64,000 nt of DNA from Prorocentrum cordatum (GCA_963575745.1 CAUYUJ010004998.1:1-64000), one strand, 5' to 3'. Counted from the first letter of the stretch, positions 22,838-32,128 are shown. Made by a program: numbers and translations. The notes: a model not told the origin generated them from the letters alone.

Positions 22838-23040
22838 CGACGAAATAGGAGGGACGACGACGAGACGCCGACGACGGACGACGACGAGGGAGGAGGAACG
22901 ACGACCACGGCGACAACGACGGAAACGACCACGACGCCAAAGAGGACGACGACGACGAACACGAGGAAAGACAGAGGACGACGCAGGCGACGACGACGAC
23001 GCGGGAGGGGGGAGGACGGCGACGACGACGACGACGCAAG
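22371..23040. repeat. GAC trinucleotide array
   Basis: About 670 bp of GAC triplets with in-phase GCC, GTC and GAG variants, giving poly-Asp, poly-Thr and poly-Arg frames that are not genes. Confidence 0.97.
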
Positions 23041-23161
23041 AGCGCGCGCGCACGCTTTTGTTGAAAATCCGTGTTGCGAAACCTTGTGTTTTTGTAGGTT
23101 TTTTGGACACGCGATTTTGACATCCTTCCGAAACCGATGGGTTCTGAAGGATTTGGGCATA

Positions 23162-23181
23162 CGCGCGCGACGACGCGCGCG
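23162..23181. repeat. GC hairpin, 8-bp stem with ACGA loop
   Basis: CGCGCGCG-ACGA-CGCGCGCG. Equivalent hairpins occur at 23450-23472, 36304-36325 and (imperfect) 37694-37714, each at the same place in the module, just after GGATTTCGGCATG or a variant of it. Confidence 0.7.
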
Positions 23182-23734
23182 TCTGCACTTCGTCCCGTTT
23201 TTTGCAGAGGACTCTCGCGACGGCACACGCGCAAGGGCGTTCGAGAGATTTCGACATGCGCGCGCGCGAAGCCCGTTTGGTAGCATTTTGTGAAAATCTT
23301 GAAAAACCCTTGGTTTTCTTAAGATTCCGCAAGTCGCGCGTAAGCTTTTTTAGCAAATCAGTGTTGCGAAACCCTGTGTCTTTGTATGTTTTTTGGAAAC
23401 ACCATTGCGACATCCTTCCGGCACCGAGGGTTTTTAAAGGATTTCGGCATGCGCGCGCGACGACGCGCGCGCGTGTACTTCGTCTATTTTTGTTTCCAAG
23501 GGATTTGTGCAAAAGTGTTATGTTAGAACAAAAGGTGTCCCCGCGTATCGTTTTTTACAAAAAGGAACCTCAGGGGGGTCGATCCCGGCCCCTCTGGGAT
23601 AGTGTAAATTCATATTTAGGATGGACATGTGGTCAGAATCATATATGATTTACATACCCGAAAGGGGGGCGGATAACGCCGGGGAGGGGGGGGGGGTAGA
23701 GTCCATCGTGTTTTTAGAAAGGAGAATCGATGTT

Positions 23735-24010
23735 GTGCAGTATATGTTATGCAGTCTAGGTGGAGCAACCTTGGTGGTGCAATCTATATGGTGCAGTCGA
23801 TGTGGTGTAGTTTGTGTTGTGCAATAGATGTTGCGCAATACATGTATATATATATGTGTATATGTATAGATATGTACACATATGTTGCAATCTCCGTGAT
23901 GCAGTCTTGTTTGGGCAACCTATGTGGAGCAACATATGTGGGCATGCTATGATGTGCAATCTACGTTGCGTAATCCATGTGGCGCAACTAATTTTTATTC
24001 GCAATGAGTT
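23735..24010. repeat. TGTGGTGCAAT short tandem repeat
   Basis: About 15 degenerate units of 13-16 bp around ATGTGGTGCAATCT, with an ATGTATAT run at 23840-23885. The inverse orientation occurs at 62220-62430. Confidence 0.75.
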
Positions 24011-24035
24011 GCATTATCAACGGCTCGCGCAATAA

Positions 24036-24360
24036 TCCCGCCCACCCACCCGAAAGTTGGTTTGCAAAACCCATGCGACGGTGATTGCGATGACTGCTCG
24101 GCGCTGGCTGGCGCATCGATGCGGCCGCGCCAGCGCGCAGGCTCGCGCGCAGAGCGGCCAGCTAGTTTGGCGCGGCCGATGCGGCCGCGGTGGCGCTGAC
24201 CGCTGGGGACTTCTTAACGCGTCGTGCAGGCCGCGCTGACGCGCGGGCATTTCCGTGCGAGTCGGTGACTCGGGCGGGCGCGATATCATGGCGATGTCGA
24301 CAGCAACAGACACGATGACGATAGTAGCGAAGCCAGTGACGATGCTGGTGATGGTGATGG

Positions 24361-24391
<31 letters not shown>

Positions 24392-24398
24392 AATGATA

Positions 24399-24454
<56 letters not shown>

Positions 24455-24458
24455 AATG
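24036..24458. repeat. interspersed repeat family, copy 2, left part (interrupted by the retrotransposon)
   Basis: Starts CCCACCCACCCGAAAGTTGG and continues through GTGATTGCGATGACTGCTCG and ATGCGGCCGCG into a GAT array (24352-24460). It is closely similar to 36941-37290. The right part resumes at 34957. Confidence 0.8.
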
Positions 24459-24615
24459 ATTCTCCCGCTCGCGCGCTAGCGAGCTGTCTCCGAGCGCGGC
24501 CGCGGCTCGCGCGCGCGGGGCGGCCCAAAAAGGGCAGGCCCGTCCCGCGCGCTCGTGCCGGGGCGCCGCGCGTCAGGCGGGGGAGACCGCCTGCTCGCCG
24601 ACGACGGCGAGGCAG
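24459..24615 (-). repeat. split direct repeat B2
   Basis: 157 bp starting ATTCTCCCGCTCGCGCGC. Same length as B1 with one substitution. It forms the 3' end of the element on its coding strand. Confidence 0.92.
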
Positions 24616-24650
24616 CGCCCATCAGCCTTAGATTGGGAGAGGAGGGAGGG

Positions 24651-24706
24651 GGGCAGAGAAGCTGCGGAGACAGCAGGAGCTTGCTCACAGAGAATAGAAG
24701 AGGCAT
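24651..24706 (-). repeat. split direct repeat A2
   Basis: 56 bp starting GGGCAGAGAAGCTGCGG and ending AATAGAAGAGGCAT, identical to A1 at 34901-34956. It lies between B2 and B1 after a 35-bp spacer. Confidence 0.92.
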
Positions 24707-24861
24707 TCTCCCGCTCGCGCGCTAGCGAGCTGTCTCCGAGCGCGGCCGCGGCTCGCGCGCGCGGGGCGGCCCAAAATGGGCAGGCCCGTCCCGCGCGCTC
24801 GTGCCGGGGCGCCGCGCGTCAGGCGGGGGAGACCGCCTGCTCGCCGACGACGGCGAGGCAG
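24705..24861 (-). repeat. split direct repeat B1
   Basis: 157 bp matching B2. It begins at the AT shared with A2 and ends 12 bp from the recombinase stop codon. The A2/B1 junction probably records the circle junction. Confidence 0.92.
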
Positions 24862-24873
24862 CCATACCCGTGC

Positions 24874-26826
24874 TCAAGGACCTTGCGAAGTGACAAGGTT
24901 TCGGCGGGCGGCCGCAAGTAGGGCAGGCCAAGCGGCGGGGCCGACTTGGAGAAATGAAGCGACAAGGCGGTCGCTGGCGGTGGCGAAGAACAGGATCCGC
25001 GCCCGTGCGGGCACGGGCAGCGCAGCAAGAACTGTGGAAGCGGCGGCGGCTTGCAGGTAGCGCTCAGCACTGGAAGCCTGACGCCAACGCCCCCGCCAGA
25101 AGACGCGAGGGACGTCTTCCGTAGCGATATAGAAGTCTGTTGCGCCAGAGCCCCGCAGACATGCGGGCGTCAGGTTGAGCCCCTGACCCGCTTTGGCAAG
25201 AGGGACGCCCAGGGCCGAAAGCAAATGATTCCACCGAGTACGGAAGCCGCTCGCACCGAAAGGGGCGAGAGGATCGGTGGAAGCCAACCGCCCAAACACT
25301 TGATTCAGTATCTTCACCGTGCCCCGATCGGAGCAGCGAGCATGCTGCGTCGGGTACGTTCTCCTGGTCTTTGGAACAAGAATCGAAAGAAAAGCATCCC
25401 CTTCAACTTCGAGGCGGTCGCAAGGAAGCGACAAGTCACAGCGGCGTGACGCCAGCAGCTCGCCAGGCCTGAGGAACATCGTAAAGCCCATGAGCAGCAA
25501 GGCCGCCATCACAGGCCAGTCCCAGGCGAAACAGAGACCGACCATAGCGCGCAGCAGCGCGCGAGGTAAGGGCGGGCGGAGCTTTGGCGGCTCCGCGAGC
25601 TTCCATTGTTTCGCTACGTCCCAAGCTTCTGTTAGAAAGGCCTTCCAATGCGGATGAGCGCTCTGGATTCCCAAGATGGCATGAACCAGAATATAATGAG
25701 GGAAACCTGCATCATGAAGCCACACGCCGAAGGTCGCGAGGAAGCGGGCGAGAAGTATCCCGCTACGGTAAAGAGTGGCGGGCGGCACGCCAGTGTGTTC
25801 TGCTAACCACAGTTCGAACGCATCAATCGATCTCGAGCGACGATCGAGATACGCGGAGGTGAGGTGAGAATCGCGCACGAAGGGAGTGCGCGGAGGGCGA
25901 GCGGGCGCGGAAGGCGCAGCCCGACTAAGCCCTTGGCCTGCGGTCGGCGCCGCGGCTCCCAGAGAGATGCAGAGGCCGCAGACGCACCACAGGATGAGCG
26001 CAGGGCGGCCAGGGCTGGGAGAGCTGATCAGCGTGGCGGCCCTCCTGCTCCTGGACGCGTAGAAGGGCGGAACGAGGGTGTCCCGCCCGTCGGTCTCGAA
26101 CCCCGACGCCTCCGCCAGCATCGCCCGCGCCGAGGTGAAGGATCCGCCCATGTTACGGTGAGCACGGCGAGCCCCTGCTTCGATCTCGGCGGGCAGAGCG
26201 TCCCCTCCCTCGAGGGTCGCCCAGTCAAAGGGCGGGCGCGGCTCGGCGCGCGCAGCTGCGGCCGATTCGGCGAGCTCGGAACGAGCTGCCGAGGACGTGA
26301 GGCCCGAATGATGTGGAACGGGCACCACCTCCGCGAACGCGTCGAGGATCTCGGACGGAGGGGAATGAGATCCCCACAGCGCTGCTGGGATGGCGCCGTG
26401 ACCGTCCTGCACGTGGTACAGAAGGTCGAAAAGGCAGGCCAACTTGCCCGCGCGCCTCCTGTGCTCGATCTTTGAGCCGAGCCCGATGCCACGGATGGCG
26501 CCCGCCCCCATGGCTTGGAGGTCAGCGCCCGCGGGGATAGCCTCGGGCTCGACGGCGGCCACGTAAGGATGCAACCACGAGGCTTCGTCGATCGGCTCGG
26601 CGCCGCCTGTCTGAAACAGGCGCTTATAGGCGTGCAAGGCCTGCAGGAGGCAGTGCAGGTCATCTCTGCCCTCGGGCTCGGCGGCCCCTGCGGGTGCGAA
26701 AGACCTCAGCCACGACGCCGCGCTCTGGAAGGCAGCTTGCCAGGCGGGTCCCCACCTCACCACTGTGACCTTCTCACCGCCGAGGTTGAGACGCCACGCT
26801 AGGGCGGTGGCGGCCCCTGGAGGCAA
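24874..26826 (-). CDS. tyrosine recombinase (YR) of the retrotransposon
   Basis: The enzyme would insert a circular cDNA copy by site-specific strand exchange. The C-terminal third carries the YR core. The first catalytic Arg lies in FLRPGELLASRR (about residue 460), with a basic VPKTRRTYP strand after it. Box II reads LTPACLRGSGATDFY, then GRW and ERYLQ, where Tyr is the nucleophile. Box II normally reads HxxR; here Ala replaces His, while the second Arg, the GRW Trp and the Tyr are kept. The N-terminal 280 residues show no known domain. No in-frame ATG precedes the core region; a TTG at 26826 is the formal start. The frame is open back to a TAG at 27250-27252, so the protein may begin further upstream or be made by frameshift or splicing. 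The stop at 24874 lies just before repeat B1. Confidence 0.88.
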   Translation of the reverse strand: MPPGAATALAWRLNLGGEKVTVVRWGPAWQAAFQSAASWLRSFAPAGAAEPEGRDDLHCLLQALHAYKRLFQTGGAEPIDEASWLHPYVAAVEPEAIPAGADLQAMGAGAIRGIGLGSKIEHRRRAGKLACLFDLLYHVQDGHGAIPAALWGSHSPPSEILDAFAEVVPVPHHSGLTSSAARSELAESAAAARAEPRPPFDWATLEGGDALPAEIEAGARRAHRNMGGSFTSARAMLAEASGFETDGRDTLVPPFYASRSRRAATLISSPSPGRPALILWCVCGLCISLGAAAPTAGQGLSRAAPSAPARPPRTPFVRDSHLTSAYLDRRSRSIDAFELWLAEHTGVPPATLYRSGILLARFLATFGVWLHDAGFPHYILVHAILGIQSAHPHWKAFLTEAWDVAKQWKLAEPPKLRPPLPRALLRAMVGLCFAWDWPVMAALLLMGFTMFLRPGELLASRRCDLSLPCDRLEVEGDAFLSILVPKTRRTYPTQHARCSDRGTVKILNQVFGRLASTDPLAPFGASGFRTRWNHLLSALGVPLAKAGQGLNLTPACLRGSGATDFYIATEDVPRVFWRGRWRQASSAERYLQAAAASTVLAALPVPARARILFFATASDRLVASFLQVGPAAWPALLAAARRNLVTSQGP

Positions 26827-26992
26827 GGGCTGCTCAACGGCCGCGGAGGCCGTGCGCCGCGCTGCGAAGGCTGCAGCCGCGGCGCTCCCAGCGTCGCCGC
26901 TGTGGGAGCCGCTGGGATGCAGCTCGTGCCCTGAATCTCGGCCAGGCGCGGGGCCGCTCGAAGACCCCCTTTCCTCGGCGGCACGCCCTCCG

Positions 26993-27028
26993 CCCTGCGG
27001 GGCCGCAACAGCATCGCTGGAGGAGCGC
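26993..27028 (-). promoter_or_regulatory. 36-bp internal motif, copy upstream of the recombinase
   Basis: Minus-strand GCGATGCTGTTGCGGCC lies within 36 bp identical to 32231-32266. It ends in CCGCAG followed by GG, like a 3' splice or trans-splice acceptor. One copy precedes the RT ORF and one the YR core, so a role in producing separate downstream messages is plausible but unproven. Confidence 0.45.
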
Positions 27029-27032
27029 GTGC

Positions 27033-27704
27033 CTACCGAAGACTGAGGGGCCTGAGCAGCGGAGTCCGCGCGGGAGCTGCCTGCGTGGGCGTCGCCCGAG
27101 CTCGCACCATGGCGGGACGTGGCTGGCCGCTGCGCAGTAGCGGGGCTCGGGCGCCGCTTCGAACGACTCGAGGGGAGCGCACCTCGCGACGCCGAGGCGA
27201 CGTCGCCTGACGCGAAGGCGCGCGAGAGGAGCCGAGCGCGACGGCCCGACTAAGCCCCTGGCCTGCGGTCGACGCGCGGGATCGCGACGCCGCACGCCCA
27301 CCAGAGTGGTGAGGGGGCGGCGGCGGCGGCGGGGGCACGGGCCGCGGAGTCTCGGAGCCTACACGCGTGCCGCGGCCCCGAGAGCGACTGCGAACCGAGG
27401 CGCGAGCGGCGGGCGGAGAGGCCCCCGAGCGGCGAGGGAAGGCCGCCTGCAGGCGGCGGAGGACCTCGGGGTTCAGGCCCGCCACGACGCGCTCGAGGTC
27501 CATCGAGGAGTCTGCGAGGGCACTCAGCACGACGTCCTCGAGCTCCGTCGGAGAGTCCTCGTCGCACGCGGGCTCCGCTCTCGAGCGGCTGCGAACGCTC
27601 GCGGGCGGGGACCCGTCAGGAGTGTGCGGGCCCTCCGATGCCTCCCCCGCAGGCGGCTCCGACGGCTCCTCGGGCGAGATCGGGCCGTCGACGGGAGGCG
27701 ACGA
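27033..27704 (-). CDS. downstream extension of the J-domain ORF (after an in-frame TGA)
   Basis: Directly after the TGA at 27705-27707 the same frame stays open for 223 codons to 27033. The first part is protein-like, acidic then helical (for example MDLERVVAGLNPEVLRRLQ near 27500-27440), followed by an Arg/Ser/Pro-rich tail. It is probably the C-terminal part of the J-domain protein, cut off by one nonsense change or reached by read-through. Its last 215 bases overlap the open recombinase frame. Confidence 0.45.
   Translation of the reverse strand, partial: SSPPVDGPISPEEPSEPPAGEASEGPHTPDGSPPASVRSRSRAEPACDEDSPTELEDVVLSALADSSMDLERVVAGLNPEVLRRLQAAFPRRSGASPPAARASVRSRSRGRGTRVGSETPRPVPPPPPPPPHHSGGRAASRSRASTAGQGLSRAVALGSSRAPSRQATSPRRREVRSPRVVRSGARAPLLRSGQPRPAMVRARATPTQAAPARTPLLRPLSLR
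27246..27273 (-). repeat. 28-bp internal motif, copy 2 (copy 1 at 25919-25946)
   Basis: Plus-strand CCCGACTAAGCCC(C/T)TGGCC and the following TGCGGTCG occur at both sites, one in the recombinase ORF and one in the J-ORF tail. On the coding strand it reads CGACCGCAG then GCC, another AG/G acceptor-like string. Confidence 0.5.
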
Positions 27705-29369
27705 TCAGCCCCCCGAGGGAGAGGTGCGGTCGGTCCCGTACGGGTTTGGAGACCGCGTACGGCTGCGGGCAGGGCTGCGGCTCCGCGGTGGGGAGCCCGC
27801 TCCCGCGGCGGAGCTGGGGCGTGCCGCGCCTGCCCAGCGGCGCGCATTGGCAGTGCGACGCGCCCTGCGGCCAGGCGCCGTGGCGGCCCCCCCCTCAGGG
27901 GCGGGGGGCGCCGCCATCGAAGCCCGCCGCTGCCTGGCGGCGCGCCTGGTGCGCGCGGCGCCCGTGCGCGAGGCGGAGTGCGGCGCGTGACCACCGCGGT
28001 TGGGCTGGTCCTCGACCGCTTCATCCCGCGGGCCCAGGCGGGCGCGGACCGCGCGCCGCTCACGACGGCTGAAGCTGGACGCAGGGTCGTCGGCGGGCCT
28101 TGCCAAGGCGCGCGGGTCCTCAGCCTCCACCTCGGCCAAGGAGCGGCCAGTGGACGACGCGGGTGCGTCCCCAGCACGAGCGGCACGTTCTGCGATGGCG
28201 AGGCCCGTCGAGACCTCAGCGTTGTGCAGGACGGCGCGCAAGGTTTTGCGCCAATCCCGACCCAGCTGGACGGGAGCAGTGCGCGGCAAGCCCGCGGCCT
28301 CTCGACTGGCGGCCTCGCGCACGCGTCGGAAGTAGGCGCGATCGGCCATCCCTTCCGCGAGCTCGGCACGAGCGACGGCACGCTCTCCTTCGCCGCGTGC
28401 AGGAGCCTGCACCGTGCGCCTGGTGGCGTCGGCACGCGCGGTGCGGAGTGCGTCGAGCTCCACGCGGCCGCGCGACACGGCGGAGACGAGGGTGGCATCC
28501 GACTCAGCCGCCCGCGTCGCGAGGGCAGACGAAACCCCGCCCCTCGGGAGAGGCGCGCCCGAGGCGGGGAGGGCAGCCCGAGGGGCCAGCTCGGCGCTCG
28601 CAAGGGCGACCCGCGAGGAGACCGCCTCTTCGAGCGCCTGAAGGGCCATGGTCGACCCTGGAGCCAGCTTGCCCTTGCGGGCGCCCTTTCCTGCCGCCTT
28701 GGCCCGGGCGTAGGCGCGGGCGGCAGGACCGTCGCCGCCCGTGCTAGGAACATCGGGCGGCGCGGCGGCCTGCGAGACGGCCTGGAGCAACACTGACTTG
28801 GCGTCACAGAGCTGCTTCCACTTCAGCGCGCGGGCTGCTCGCTCGTCGGCGCCCAGGTGCGCGGGAGTCCTGTCTGGATGGTAGACTAGGGACTGGCGCC
28901 TGAAGGCGGCCTCAATTGTGCCGCGCGAGGCCCCGTCCACTACGCCAAGCAGTTGGCGAGAGGCGCTCACCCTGGCCGCTCGCTGGAAGGTGCGGGGGGT
29001 AGCTGCTGAGGCCCCCTTTGGCGCTTCCCGCGAGCCGACGCGCGACGAGCCCACCCCGATAGCAGGCGGAGGGGCCGCCGCGGCCTTGGAGCGGAGGGCC
29101 AGTGGCGGAGCACGCTTGGCGGCCTGGGGAGCCGATCCTGCGCTGGCGGCGCCAGGGTCGGGGCCGGGCGAGCCGCCCTCCGCGGAGGCAGACGCTTTTG
29201 GCGTGGCGTCTGCCGAGGACGCGAGAGGCCGTTCGCTGTCAGCGAAGAGCGCGTTGCGAGGCCCGCGACGCTCTCCGCTGGCGAGAGCAGCTTCACTGCT
29301 GCTCTCGGCGGCGCCCGAGGGGTCAGGTGCCTCCCCCTGGGCGCCGTCGCTGGCGGCGTCGGCGGCCAT
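27705..29369 (-). CDS. J-domain (DnaJ-like) protein encoded inside the retrotransposon
   Basis: The 554-residue ORF starts from the first in-frame ATG at 29369 (the open frame reaches back to a GTG at 29441). The first ~140 residues are Ala/Ser/Pro-rich and probably disordered. A J domain follows at about residues 150-205: a helix-I-like LLGVVDGASRGTIEAAFRRQ, then SLVYHPDRTP with the diagnostic His-Pro-Asp tripeptide, then a helix with CDAKSVLLQAV. J domains stimulate Hsp70 ATPase activity through HPD. The rest is helical and charged, ending in an Arg/Ser-rich tail. It overlaps the end of the RT frame and precedes the recombinase, so it sits within the element's gene order. J domains are not a standard part of DIRS, Ngaro or PAT elements as far as I know. 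A TGA at 27705 ends the ORF, though the frame continues open beyond it. Confidence 0.8.
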   Translation of the reverse strand: MAADAASDGAQGEAPDPSGAAESSSEAALASGERRGPRNALFADSERPLASSADATPKASASAEGGSPGPDPGAASAGSAPQAAKRAPPLALRSKAAAAPPPAIGVGSSRVGSREAPKGASAATPRTFQRAARVSASRQLLGVVDGASRGTIEAAFRRQSLVYHPDRTPAHLGADERAARALKWKQLCDAKSVLLQAVSQAAAPPDVPSTGGDGPAARAYARAKAAGKGARKGKLAPGSTMALQALEEAVSSRVALASAELAPRAALPASGAPLPRGGVSSALATRAAESDATLVSAVSRGRVELDALRTARADATRRTVQAPARGEGERAVARAELAEGMADRAYFRRVREAASREAAGLPRTAPVQLGRDWRKTLRAVLHNAEVSTGLAIAERAARAGDAPASSTGRSLAEVEAEDPRALARPADDPASSFSRRERRAVRARLGPRDEAVEDQPNRGGHAPHSASRTGAARTRRAARQRRASMAAPPAPEGGAATAPGRRARRTANARRWAGAARPSSAAGAGSPPRSRSPARSRTRSPNPYGTDRTSPSGG

Positions 29370-32128
29370 CCCCGCGCCCTCCGAGGGGGGGGGGGCGGCC
29401 GCCCAGCGGTGGCTGAGCAGCCCCTCGGGGCCTCGAGCCACAAGCTGCGCAACAAATCGGCCCCAGAGACAAGTAGGGAATGACGAGCGGGAGTCGGCGT
29501 ACGCAATGCAATCAAAGCGAGTAAATTCTCTCCTCTCTCTGCTTCAACTAACCAGGCGGGAGGGTCACGGGACGGGGGCCTCACCGCACGGTTCCGCGTG
29601 GGGTCGTCGGCCCTGTGCACGTCCGTAGGCACGTACATGCCTCCCATATATAAACCTCCTCCTATCACATAGGGCAAAGTGGTCGAAAGAACGTGAGATA
29701 GACCAGGAGAGCTACTGCGCCCGTGAGCGGTCGCGCCCAAAGCCACTTTTGAATCCAAGAGAACGGGGATACGAGAGTCAGGGAGGCGAATACAGCAGTA
29801 CTTGCACAAGCTCTTATACACCGTTGTCTCAAGGATATTGATGTGACGGGGCATGCGAAACTCCCATTTGTACGCGAGCCGAAAGCGCAGCGCCTCTGAT
29901 AGCTCGGTGACCCAACGCGGCGCGACGGGGGGCTCAATAGACGGGAGCCCCAGGTCGCGATGCAGTTGGGTGAGCTCAGGGCCCAAGGGCACGCCGCGGC
30001 TGAGTACGGCGAGGAGGCTCCGATTGTGCAGGATCGTGTGCCACCCCCCGTGCTCCGATCTGCGCCACAGCTCGGCGGAGAGCTGCGGGCTGATAGGAGC
30101 GCGGACAACGCCCCCCCAGCCGAGAGACGCGTCCGCACCGAACACCTCGGGGCAAGGCTGCGCCCGAAGGTCGGTTATAGCCGTAAAGGCTAAAAAGGTG
30201 CAGGCCAAAAGCTCGTCGCGAACATAAGGAGGCAAGTCGTATTCAATGCCCTCCTCGGTCGCCAGGCGCGACAGGAAGTTGTAGACGTGCGTGAAAATGG
30301 CGAGCATCGGACGGCGATAGAGGAACACCTGGACCCAGCAGCCCACAAGAGAGGCTAACAGGGAGCGTGTGGTGATGCCGAGGTAGATTTGGATCAGGGT
30401 CAGCCTGCACAAGGCCACCGTCCGCACTAAGGGAGCGCAGACGATGCCTATGCGCCCTTCCACCTCGGCGCCCACCACCACCTTGTGCGTTTCGCCGCGC
30501 GCGCGCTTGCCTGGATGCTGAATCAGGCCCACGCGCGGGTAGCCTGCATCGCAGGCGGCGAAGACCTCACGATCACGACGACAGGGGTCGTCGGGGCGAG
30601 GAGCGGAGCCATGCCACGAGAGCTTCTGAAAACCTGTATGGTCATCAATATTCAGCATCTCGACAAACGGTCCCCGCGGGAAGGGCGAGCGGTGGACAAC
30701 CTGCTCGTGAGGCCGCAAGGCCCCGAAGCTGTGCAAGACGCCTTCATGTGCAGAGTTGGCAATCTCCACCGCCATGTTGTCGCCCATCGCTAGAGCATTG
30801 AGGCAAGGCGCGACGTCCACACCTTCGAGCTCGGGGCGCCAGGCTCGAAAGGCCTTGAAGCGGGATGATGGCAGACGAACGCGAAGGGCGTTACGCCTGG
30901 CGCGCGCGGGAGGAACGCGGAAAGTGTAGTAAAACTCCCGTAGGTCGTCGCAAGAAACTGCCAGCCACTCCCCAGGCGCCAGACCCAAACGGCACAGCAG
31001 GAAACCCTGGCCAAGGCGCTGGGTGCTGGACGAGATTGAGGCACAGCGGCTGTTCACGACCGTTGGGTTCAGGATCAGCCTGTCGAAGTCGCTGTCCTTC
31101 GGTGCCCTGAAAGCTCCGCAGGCTTCATCCCAGGCGAGGTCCGAAGCAGGAGTCAGGTACAGGGCGCCGCAGGCATCCCACTTCTGGAGCAGGGCCCACA
31201 GCTCGGCGCGGTCCATATGGACACGCGCCCCCTTTTGGCCAGCAGGCCACTCTGACGCCGGGAGCCGCATCTCCTCTGGATTGATGAACGCTTCGCGGAC
31301 TCGAGCGTCAGAGAGAAATGGAATGGGATCAAACACTGGCGAGTAATCCCACTTAATGCGAGACGCCCTGACTTTTAAATCGAAGGGCTCGACCTGGGTG
31401 GAGTCCCAAGCCGCCGCAGACGCCAGCGAACCAGGCACGGAAGGAGCGCTGGTCGGGCAGTGCCGCATGGGGGCGGGCACGGAAGAAGAGGAGGTGAAGG
31501 AGGCCTCCAAAGCTGCAACATGGGTGGCCAGGCCATGGAGCGAGACCTCAGTAGAGTCGAACTTGGCGAAGGCTCGACCTAAGTCGCTCTTGCCGCCACG
31601 GGCAAGGCGAACTGCGATCCGACACAACCGTTCGATACGGGTGCGGACGCCCTCCTGGCAGGGCGAGACCGTGGCGCGGACACGAGCCTCGGCGGGAGCG
31701 AGGCTAGGATGACCCAAAGTGAGCCAGTTCAACGCAATAACAGAATACTGCGCGAGCGTCCGCGCCGCGCGCCGCAATCTCCAGCGCTCCCTGCGCCTCG
31801 CCGACAAGCCGTCAGGCGGGGGACCAAGAGGTGGAGCAGGCGGGCACGGCCAAGGATCGCGGGGAGGCGGCCCCAAAAGGTACGGGTCGTCCCTGTCCAT
31901 TGCACGCATTGATGAGCGGGAGAAAGATCCAAGAGAACATCGAGCACCCATCCCAACCTGGGACAGCGCTGCCGCCCAGTGGGTGATATCAATGTTCGCG
32001 CCTGGAAACAGGCGCAGCAAGGCAGACAAGTCAGCGACAAATGGCGCGACGTTGGCAAGAGCAGCAGGGGTGCTTGAAGGAGAACAAGCACCAGCAAGAA
32101 CACCAACCTCAGGGGCTGCAGACCCCAT
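28967..32128 (-). CDS. reverse transcriptase - RNase H polyprotein of the retrotransposon
   Basis: The protein makes and processes element cDNA. ATG at 32128 is chosen as the first in-frame start after the gag stop (32401) and the 36-bp motif. Known landmarks in order: an RT N-terminal region with SSTQRLGQGFLL; motif A-like SCDDLREFYYTF; motif B-like ALAMGDNMAVEIANSAHEG; motif C MLNIDDHTGF (30631-30665), with IDD in place of YADD. RNase H follows with Asp in FGADASLGWGG (30110-30143), Glu in HINILETTVYKS, Asp in LLDSKVALG and the terminal TDVHRADDPTRN (29588-29639). This matches the RT-RH of DIRS-group elements. RNase H ends near 29550. Beyond about 29400 the frame stays open to 28967 but overlaps the J-domain ORF, so the real C-terminus is uncertain and a frameshift fusion is possible. 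Confidence 0.88.
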   Translation of the reverse strand: MGSAAPEVGVLAGACSPSSTPAALANVAPFVADLSALLRLFPGANIDITHWAAALSQVGMGARCSLGSFSRSSMRAMDRDDPYLLGPPPRDPWPCPPAPPLGPPPDGLSARRRERWRLRRAARTLAQYSVIALNWLTLGHPSLAPAEARVRATVSPCQEGVRTRIERLCRIAVRLARGGKSDLGRAFAKFDSTEVSLHGLATHVAALEASFTSSSSVPAPMRHCPTSAPSVPGSLASAAAWDSTQVEPFDLKVRASRIKWDYSPVFDPIPFLSDARVREAFINPEEMRLPASEWPAGQKGARVHMDRAELWALLQKWDACGALYLTPASDLAWDEACGAFRAPKDSDFDRLILNPTVVNSRCASISSSTQRLGQGFLLCRLGLAPGEWLAVSCDDLREFYYTFRVPPARARRNALRVRLPSSRFKAFRAWRPELEGVDVAPCLNALAMGDNMAVEIANSAHEGVLHSFGALRPHEQVVHRSPFPRGPFVEMLNIDDHTGFQKLSWHGSAPRPDDPCRRDREVFAACDAGYPRVGLIQHPGKRARGETHKVVVGAEVEGRIGIVCAPLVRTVALCRLTLIQIYLGITTRSLLASLVGCWVQVFLYRRPMLAIFTHVYNFLSRLATEEGIEYDLPPYVRDELLACTFLAFTAITDLRAQPCPEVFGADASLGWGGVVRAPISPQLSAELWRRSEHGGWHTILHNRSLLAVLSRGVPLGPELTQLHRDLGLPSIEPPVAPRWVTELSEALRFRLAYKWEFRMPRHINILETTVYKSLCKYCCIRLPDSRIPVLLDSKVALGATAHGRSSSPGLSHVLSTTLPYVIGGGLYMGGMYVPTDVHRADDPTRNRAVRPPSRDPPAWLVEAERGENLLALIALRTPTPARHSLLVSGADLLRSLWLEAPRGCSATAGRPPPPPRRARGWPPTPPATAPRGRHLTPRAPPRAAVKLLSPAESVAGLATRSSLTANGLSRPRQTPRQKRLPPRRAARPAPTLAPPAQDRLPRPPSVLRHWPSAPRPRRPLRLLSGWARRASARGKRQRGPQQLPPAPSSERPG

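Larger units (their letters stand above)
22200..23600. repeat. interspersed repeat family, copy 1, with a GAC array
   Basis: Starts with TATGTGGTGCAATTGATC and CCACCCACCCGTAACTTGGTTTGCAAAACC, like the copies at 23.7-24.1 kb and 36.9 kb. A GAC/CGA trinucleotide array follows (22371-23040). Then come two or three ~150-290-bp modules ending in GGATTT(C/G)GGCAT(G/A)CGCGCGCG and a GC hairpin. Confidence 0.75.

Noticed and set aside
22274-23512. Minus-strand 412-codon Arg/Ser-rich ORF
   Set aside because: It is the translation of the GAC/GTC array plus CGCG-rich modules.
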